DNA of 58,742 nucleotides from Desulfuromonadaceae bacterium (GTDB taxonomy: Bacteria; Desulfobacterota; Desulfuromonadia; Desulfuromonadales; Syntrophotaleaceae), in NCBI GenBank assembly GCA_007134025.1, contig SLLR01000003.1, positions 1 to 58,742 of the forward strand. The letters run 5' to 3'. A program made the position numbers and the translations under genes. The notes beneath the pieces were generated by a model. The model did no database searches and had not been told where the DNA came from. It worked only from the letters and a program-made list of their open reading frames with translations. Shown here in pieces: positions 53,505-58,742 of this stretch. Each line of letters begins with the position of its first letter. The stretch's first letter is position 1.

Positions 53505-55109
53505 ATGAACCCTTACAACAGCGACGGTCCCGCTCTCGAAGCGGTGCTGCTGGACATGGATGGCGTGGTCACCGATACGGCTCGGGCCCATGCCGCCGCC
53601 TGGAAAGAAATGTTTGATGAATTCCTCCGGCAGTGGACAGCGGACAGGGGGGAAGTGTTTCAGCCCTTCGATGGGAAACGCGATTACCTGCAGTACGTGG
53701 ACGGCAAGCCGCGCCATGACGGCGTCATCGACTTCCTTGCGACGCGGGGCATCGAACTGCCCTACGGTAGTGAAGACGACGATCCGCGGCAGCAGACCGT
53801 CTGTGGCCTGGCGTACAGAAAAAACCGGCTTTTTAACGAATGGCTACAGCAGAACAGGGTCCGAACCTTTCCCGGCACGCTCAAACTGCTGCGTGATCTG
53901 CGGCGGCTGGGGATTCCCATTGCGGTCTTTTCCGCCAGCCGCAACGCCGCAAAGGTGCTAGAAAGCGCCGGCGTCAGCGATCTGTTCGACACCTGCGTTG
54001 ATGGCGGCGACCTGGCCCGCCTGGGCCTGCCCGGCAAGCCAGACCCGGCCGTGCTGCATGAGGCGGTAAAGCAGTTGGGAGTTCAGCCGGCACGGACGGC
54101 CGTGATCGAGGATGCCGTGGCCGGGGTTGAGGCCGGAGCCGCCGGAGCCTTTGGGCTGGTCATCGGCGTGGATCGTGGTGATCACGCAGACGCTTTGCGT
54201 ACCGCCGGCGCCGATCTGGTCATCAACGACCTGAGCGAAATGCGTATCGGCCCGGATCGTCGAATCATTCTCAAGACCCTGGACAATCTGCCTTCGGTGC
54301 GGGAGCGGAAAAAGGAGATTCGCCGCCTGTTGTCAGGCCGGTCGCCGGTAGTTTTTCTTGACTATGACGGCACCCTGACGCCCATTGTCAGCGACCACAC
54401 CAAAGCTTTGTTGGACGACGCCATGGGCGCCGCCGTAAGCGCCCTGGCCGAGCGCTGCCCGGTGGCGGTCGTCAGCGGCCGCGACCTGGCCATGCTACGC
54501 AAACTGGTGGCAATAGACAGCCTGTATTATGCCGGCAGTCACGGGTTTGAAATCGCCGGCCCGAAAGGCCAGGTGACGAGCATGGAGCGCGGCGTCGAGT
54601 ATCTGCCGCTGCTCGATGAGGCCGAACAGGAGTTGCGCCGAAAGCTGGCGGATATTGCAGGCCATTCCGTAGAGCGCAAACGCTTTTCCGTGGCCGTGCA
54701 TTATCGCCAGGTGGCAAAGAACCGGGTCGGGGATCTCAAGGCCATCGTCGAAGAGGTGTTGGAACAGCATCCGCAGCTGCTGCGAGGCCGAGGCAAAAAG
54801 GTGCTGGAAATCCTTCCCGATCTTGACTGGAACAAAGGCGAAGCGGTGATGTGGCTGCTGGAGCAACTGCAGCTTGACCGGTCCGAAATCCTGCCCATCT
54901 ACATGGGCGATGACATCACCGACGAATACGCCTTCAGAGCGCTGGCCGAAGACGGCCTGACAATCGTCGTGCGCGGTGAGGATCAGCGCCCGACGGCGGC
55001 CGATTACGCCGTCGCCGACATCGAAGAGGTGCGCGGTTTTCTCGCATGGCTGACCGGCATCCTTGGCGAGCCGACGGTTTCCGGGGAGGTTGCAGATGAC
55101 TCACGATGA
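53505..55109 (+). CDS. Fusion of beta-phosphoglucomutase-like HAD and trehalose-6-phosphate phosphatase
   Basis: 534 residues, two HAD domains in tandem. Domain 1 (about 10-250): VLLDMDGVVTDTARAHAAAW with Asp17/Asp19, SASRNAAKVLE, GKPDPAVLHEA and VIEDAVAGVEAGAAGAFGLV, which is the beta-phosphoglucomutase/cap-C1 type. Domain 2 (about 280-525): VVFLDYDGTLTPIVSDHTKA with Asp286/Asp288, VAVVSGRDLAML, YYAGSHGFEI, NKGEAVMWLLEQL and MGDDITDEYAFRAL, which is OtsB. Both catalytic sets look intact. The next gene, GH65, overlaps by 14 bases. A three-domain HAD-OtsB-GH65 protein is known in mycobacteria (OtsB1/Rv2006); here the GH65 part is separate. Confidence 0.9.
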   Translation: MNPYNSDGPALEAVLLDMDGVVTDTARAHAAAWKEMFDEFLRQWTADRGEVFQPFDGKRDYLQYVDGKPRHDGVIDFLATRGIELPYGSEDDDPRQQTVCGLAYRKNRLFNEWLQQNRVRTFPGTLKLLRDLRRLGIPIAVFSASRNAAKVLESAGVSDLFDTCVDGGDLARLGLPGKPDPAVLHEAVKQLGVQPARTAVIEDAVAGVEAGAAGAFGLVIGVDRGDHADALRTAGADLVINDLSEMRIGPDRRIILKTLDNLPSVRERKKEIRRLLSGRSPVVFLDYDGTLTPIVSDHTKALLDDAMGAAVSALAERCPVAVVSGRDLAMLRKLVAIDSLYYAGSHGFEIAGPKGQVTSMERGVEYLPLLDEAEQELRRKLADIAGHSVERKRFSVAVHYRQVAKNRVGDLKAIVEEVLEQHPQLLRGRGKKVLEILPDLDWNKGEAVMWLLEQLQLDRSEILPIYMGDDITDEYAFRALAEDGLTIVVRGEDQRPTAADYAVADIEEVRGFLAWLTGILGEPTVSGEVADDSR

Positions 55110-57570
55110 ATGCCAATGGACGCTGGTCTACGACGGGTTCAATCCGAAGCAGGAAGGACTGCGCGAAGCCCTTTGCACTCTGGGCAACGGCTACTTCGCT
55201 ACCCGCGGCGCCGCCCCCGACAGCTGCGCCGACGGCACCCATTATCCGGGCACCTACATGGCAGGCGGCTACAATCGCCTGACTTCCACCGTAGCCGGGC
55301 GTGAAATCGAAAACGAGGACCTGGTCAATCTGCCTAACTGGTTGCCTCTGACCTTCAGCATTGACGGGGAGGGGTGGTTTGAGCTTGAGAACATGGAACT
55401 GCTGTCCTTTCGGCAAAGGCTGAATCTGCGTTGCGGCGTGCTGTACCGCAAGTTGCGGTTTCGAGACCGAGCCGGCCGCACAACGCGCTGGCAGGAACGG
55501 CGCCTGGTCAGCATGGCCAATCCTCACCTGGCGGCGCTGGAAGTCCAACTCACCGCCGAAGATTGGTCGGGACGCCTGACGGTGCGTAGCGCCCTGGACG
55601 GCGCCGTCACCAACAGCGGCGTGGAGCGTTACCGCAAACTGGAAGGCCGTCATCTTGAAACGCTGGAGGTGCAACAGGCCGACGACACCCTGCTGCTGAG
55701 AGTGCAGACCAGCCAGTCTCGCCTGCAGATCACCCAGGCGGCCCGCACCCTGCTGTTTCACAACCAGCGCCCCATCAGCGCCGAGGTGGTGGTAAGGCCG
55801 GGACCCGACGGCATCATCCAGGAATTGTCCTGCGATCTTCAACAGGGAGACATTGTGACGGCGGAGAAAATCGTTGCCATGCACAGTTCCCGCGACCCGG
55901 CCATCTCCGAACCCGGCCTGGCAGCGCTGCAGAGCTTGCGTTATGCCGGCCGCTTCAACGACCTGCTGGCGGAACATGCTCTGGCCTGGCGCCATCTTTG
56001 GGACGAATGCGACATCGCCCTCGAAGATCATTCCAATGGCCAGACTCTTCTCAAGTTGCGGGTCCACATCTTTCACCTGCTGCAAACCGTCTCCATCCAC
56101 ACCGTCGATCTCGATGCCGGTGTTCCGGCACGAGGCTGGCACGGCGAAGCCTATCGCGGACATATTTTCTGGGACGAGTTGTTTATCTTTCCCTTTCTCA
56201 CTCTGCGACTGCCCATTCTCACCCGTTCCCTGTTGCGCTACCGCCATCGGCGCCTGACCGAGGCCCGGCGCGCCGCTACGGCCGCCGGCCTGCCCGGCGC
56301 CATGTACCCCTGGCAAAGCGGCAGCAGCGGGCGGGAGGAGACCCAGCGTGTGCATCTCAATCCCCAATCGGGGCGCTGGCTGCCCGACAACTCCCACCGC
56401 CAGTACCATATCAACCTGGCCATCGCCTACAATATCTGGATCTATCACCAGGTCACCGACGACCATGAATTCCTGTATTTCTACGGCGCCGAAATGCTGC
56501 TGGAAATCGCCCGCTTCTGGGCCGGACTCGCCACCTATAACGCGGCCATGGAGCGTTACGAAATCAAGGGGGTGATGGGGCCCGACGAATACCATACCGC
56601 CTACCCCGACAGCGACCCGGAACAGGCCGGGGGGCTTGACAACAACGCCTACACCAACGTGATGGCCGCCTGGGTGCTCAACCGCGCCCGTGATGTGCTC
56701 GATCTGCTGCCTGAACTGCGATGTCGGCAACTCTGTGAGAGTATCGGTCTGTGCGGCGAGGAAGTTGAAAGCTGGCAGGACATCAGCCGTAAACTGCGCG
56801 TTCCCTTTCATGGCGACGGCATCATCAGCCAATTTGAGGGCTATGGTGATCTCGAAGAGTTCGATTGGCAGGCCTACAGAGAAAAATACGGCAACATTCA
56901 GCGCCTCGACCGCATCCTTGAAGCCGAAGGCGACACCCCCAATCGTTACAAGCTGTCCAAACAGGCCGACGTGCTGATGCTCTTCTACCTGTTTTCCGCC
57001 GACGAACTGGCGCTGCTGTTCGAACAGCTCGGCTATCCCTTTGACCGGGACACCATTCCCCGCAATGTCGCCTATTACCTCGAACGCACCTCCCACGGTT
57101 CGACCCTGAGCCAGATCGTCCACTCCTGGGTGCTCGCCCGCACCGACCGCCAGGGCTCATGGCACCTGTTCCAGACGGCCCTTGACAGCGATATTGGCGA
57201 CATTCAGGGCGGTACGACGGCCGAGGGCATTCATGCCGGCGCCATGGCCGGCACCATCGATTTGATGCAATGCTGCTATCTGGGCATCGAAATGCGGGCC
57301 GACATTCTGCACTTCGATCCGGTGCTGCCGCGGGATCTTGACTGTGTCAGAGTGCGCCTGCGTTACCGGCGCCAGGTTCTCCATGTCACCGCCAACCACG
57401 AAATGCTGAAGATTTCCAGCCTCGCCTTCACCACGGACACCATCACCGTCGCCTACCGCGGCCAGTATCGGCAGATCGCCCCCGGCGGCCACCAAACCTT
57501 CCGCCTGTTAGTTCCGTGCGGCAATCCCGACGAACCGCAGTGTCCTTTGTCGAAGGAAAACGAACCATGA
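55096..57570 (+). CDS. Glycoside hydrolase family 65 disaccharide phosphorylase-type enzyme
   Basis: 824 residues from ATG 55096, after GGGGAGG, overlapping the fusion gene by 14 bases. N-terminal beta-sandwich (ALCTLGNGYFATRGAAPDS) and an (alpha/alpha)6 barrel with the catalytic Glu498 in KGVMGPDEYHTAYPDSD, LDNNAYTNVMAAWVLNRA, YKLSKQADVLMLFYLF and the phosphate-site RTSHGSTLSQIVHSWV plus QGGTTAEGIHAGAMAGTIDL. GH65 members phosphorolyse trehalose, trehalose-6-phosphate, maltose, kojibiose or nigerose and release beta-glucose-1-phosphate, which the upstream beta-PGM domain would convert to glucose-6-phosphate. Substrate not readable here. Confidence 0.92.
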   Translation: MTHDECQWTLVYDGFNPKQEGLREALCTLGNGYFATRGAAPDSCADGTHYPGTYMAGGYNRLTSTVAGREIENEDLVNLPNWLPLTFSIDGEGWFELENMELLSFRQRLNLRCGVLYRKLRFRDRAGRTTRWQERRLVSMANPHLAALEVQLTAEDWSGRLTVRSALDGAVTNSGVERYRKLEGRHLETLEVQQADDTLLLRVQTSQSRLQITQAARTLLFHNQRPISAEVVVRPGPDGIIQELSCDLQQGDIVTAEKIVAMHSSRDPAISEPGLAALQSLRYAGRFNDLLAEHALAWRHLWDECDIALEDHSNGQTLLKLRVHIFHLLQTVSIHTVDLDAGVPARGWHGEAYRGHIFWDELFIFPFLTLRLPILTRSLLRYRHRRLTEARRAATAAGLPGAMYPWQSGSSGREETQRVHLNPQSGRWLPDNSHRQYHINLAIAYNIWIYHQVTDDHEFLYFYGAEMLLEIARFWAGLATYNAAMERYEIKGVMGPDEYHTAYPDSDPEQAGGLDNNAYTNVMAAWVLNRARDVLDLLPELRCRQLCESIGLCGEEVESWQDISRKLRVPFHGDGIISQFEGYGDLEEFDWQAYREKYGNIQRLDRILEAEGDTPNRYKLSKQADVLMLFYLFSADELALLFEQLGYPFDRDTIPRNVAYYLERTSHGSTLSQIVHSWVLARTDRQGSWHLFQTALDSDIGDIQGGTTAEGIHAGAMAGTIDLMQCCYLGIEMRADILHFDPVLPRDLDCVRVRLRYRRQVLHVTANHEMLKISSLAFTTDTITVAYRGQYRQIAPGGHQTFRLLVPCGNPDEPQCPLSKENEP

Positions 57571-57831
57571 ATTTCTGCCGGTTCCCCTCTGCCGATTGCT
57601 GCCTGGTTACCGTCCCCGGGCCTGCCTTGGTGGGGTAATTATTTTGCGAGAGTGTGAGTTTTACGGGGGCGTTGACCGGTTTTTTGAGAATCGCTTGAGC
57701 TTGAAATATCTCCACCTTCCATTACACTTTTCGGCGGGTCGACCGGGAAGCTGCCCTTTATGTGGCTCTGGAAGCTCTTTCTTGGCGATAACCTGGAGGA
57801 GATAGGATCGAAATAGAAAAGGAGCTTGGCC

Positions 57832-58742
57832 ATGGGTTTGAATATGGGCATCTGTCTTGGTGCCACAACCGTCAGCGTGGCGGAACGTACTGAGGAGGGA
57901 CTGCGGTTCTACCGCCTGGACCATGACGGCCGGGTGGCGACTACCCTGGAGGGGATTCTGCAGCAACGTTCACCGTCCCGTCTGGGTATTACCGGGCGCA
58001 AATTCCGCCATCTTGTTTCGCTGCCAACCGTTGCCGAACCGGAAGCGGTGGAATGGGCCTATGGGCATCTGCGTGATCGCTATCCCGACATCCAGGGCAT
58101 TGTTTCAGCCGGAGGCGAAAGCTTTTTGTTGTACCTGTTGGATGACCGCGGCCGAATCCGGGCGGTCAACAGCGGCAACAAATGCGCCGCCGGTACCGGC
58201 GAGTTTTTTCTCCAGCAGATCCGGCGCATGGAACTGGGCATTCAACAGGCCCTGTCCCTGGCTCTGGCCGGCCACGCCGAACCCTATCCGGTAGCCGGGC
58301 GCTGTTCGGTGTTCTGTAAAAGCGACTGCACCCACGCTCTCAACCAGGGCATTGAGAAAAGCCGCATCACCTCCGGGCTCTGCCAGATGCTTACCGGGCG
58401 CATCCTGGCCCTGCTGCAACAGACACGCATCGACCGACTGCTGATGGTCGGGGGCGTCAGCCAGAACCAGGTGGTGGTACAGCAGCTGCGGTCGATATTT
58501 CCAAAGCTTGAGATTCCACCGCATGCCTCCTGTTTCGAAGCTCTCGGCGCCCTGCTGTGGGCCGAACACAAGGACACAGTCATTCAAAAACGTTCAGTGC
58601 TGGCCGCGGCCAAGCCCTCCTTTGAATCTTTGCCGGCCCTGGAGACGATGCTGTCCCGAGTGTCTTTCCGGCAACTGCAACGAGCCGTCTGTGACGGTGG
58701 TGAATTGGTGCTGGGTCTCGACGTGGGCAGCACAACCACCAA
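57832..58742 (+). CDS. BadF/HgdC-type acyl-CoA dehydratase activase, 3'-truncated by the window edge
   Basis: At least 303 residues, open to the last base. ATG 57832 follows AAAGGAG. The first ASKHA domain has NSGNKCAAGTGEFFLQQI with the 4Fe-4S Cys, RCSVFCKSDCTHALNQG with more Cys, and LLMVGGVSQNQVVVQQL. A second domain begins LVLGLDVGSTTT at the window end, so this is the large tandem activator. The phosphate-1 loop of the first domain is GICLGATTVS, lacking the Asp of GIDxGSTT, so ATP use by that domain may be altered. Such proteins energise electrons for 2-hydroxyacyl-CoA dehydratases or benzoyl-CoA reductases; the partner is not visible. The 261-base gap before it shows nothing definite. 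Confidence 0.9.
   Translation, partial: MGLNMGICLGATTVSVAERTEEGLRFYRLDHDGRVATTLEGILQQRSPSRLGITGRKFRHLVSLPTVAEPEAVEWAYGHLRDRYPDIQGIVSAGGESFLLYLLDDRGRIRAVNSGNKCAAGTGEFFLQQIRRMELGIQQALSLALAGHAEPYPVAGRCSVFCKSDCTHALNQGIEKSRITSGLCQMLTGRILALLQQTRIDRLLMVGGVSQNQVVVQQLRSIFPKLEIPPHASCFEALGALLWAEHKDTVIQKRSVLAAAKPSFESLPALETMLSRVSFRQLQRAVCDGGELVLGLDVGSTTT

Overview
This is a gene-dense, GC-rich stretch of a bacterial chromosome. Gene content and order fit a deltaproteobacterium of the Desulfuromonadales (Geobacter/Desulfuromonas/Pelobacter type). The pointers are rho-rpmE-thyX-prfA-prmC-murA-his, then yqeY-cvpA-mutS2-dnaG-rpoD, then Nif3-zinc ribbon-rnpB, plus an ETF/ETF-quinone oxidoreductase operon and a BadF-type activase. 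The taxon is inferred from synteny and family knowledge; no search was run.

Layout. Positions 1-6011 (+): the 3' part of proC, an aldehyde dehydrogenase, and etfB-etfA-ETF:quinone oxidoreductase. Positions 6237-22544 lie almost wholly on the minus strand: a small membrane protein, a modified LMW-phosphatase/ArsC-like protein, gph, an NSS sodium symporter, yggS, maf, a GAF/degenerate-GGDEF regulator, trmFO, topA, DUF494, dprA, a LysM protein, a CpoB-like lipoprotein, metX under a SAM-I riboswitch, and an Rrf2 regulator. Positions 22801-25496 hold gluQRS, a putative outer-membrane barrel and a lipoprotein. Positions 25956-44481 (+) are a long housekeeping block: rho, rpmE, thyX, prfA, prmC, murA, hisG-D-B-H-A-F-IE, yqeY, cvpA, mutS2, dnaG and rpoD. 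It is followed by a tRNA(CAU), Nif3, a zinc-ribbon protein, RNase P RNA, a Cys-cluster protein, a LOG-family protein, a Nudix hydrolase, a ferritin-like protein, a DUF4870 protein (-), an S1-domain protein and rsgA. Positions 53505-57570 hold a beta-phosphoglucomutase/trehalose-phosphatase fusion and a GH65 phosphorylase. The window ends inside a large two-domain acyl-CoA dehydratase activase.

The most notable observation is a pair of similar, about 115-nt non-coding elements. One lies upstream of the etf operon (about 2271-2393, +) and the other upstream of the NSS transporter (about 9454-9570, -). Both sit in the sense orientation of the gene that follows. They share long identical blocks, and their terminal hairpins differ by compensatory base-pair changes around an invariant GTT loop. 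They do not resemble a riboswitch class I recognise, so this is a candidate undescribed cis-regulatory RNA linking flavin electron transfer with a sodium symporter.

Other second-look items are several proteins with lost catalytic or ligand residues. The HisI half of HisIE lacks its metal ligands although HisE is intact. An ArsC/LMW-PTP fold has lost the P-loop arginine and gained a Cys-rich head. The GGDEF domain reads GRLEA. The EtfA ferredoxin domain is reduced to three cysteines, and the MutS2 Smr domain lacks the LDLR motif. No transposase, CRISPR array or prophage was seen.
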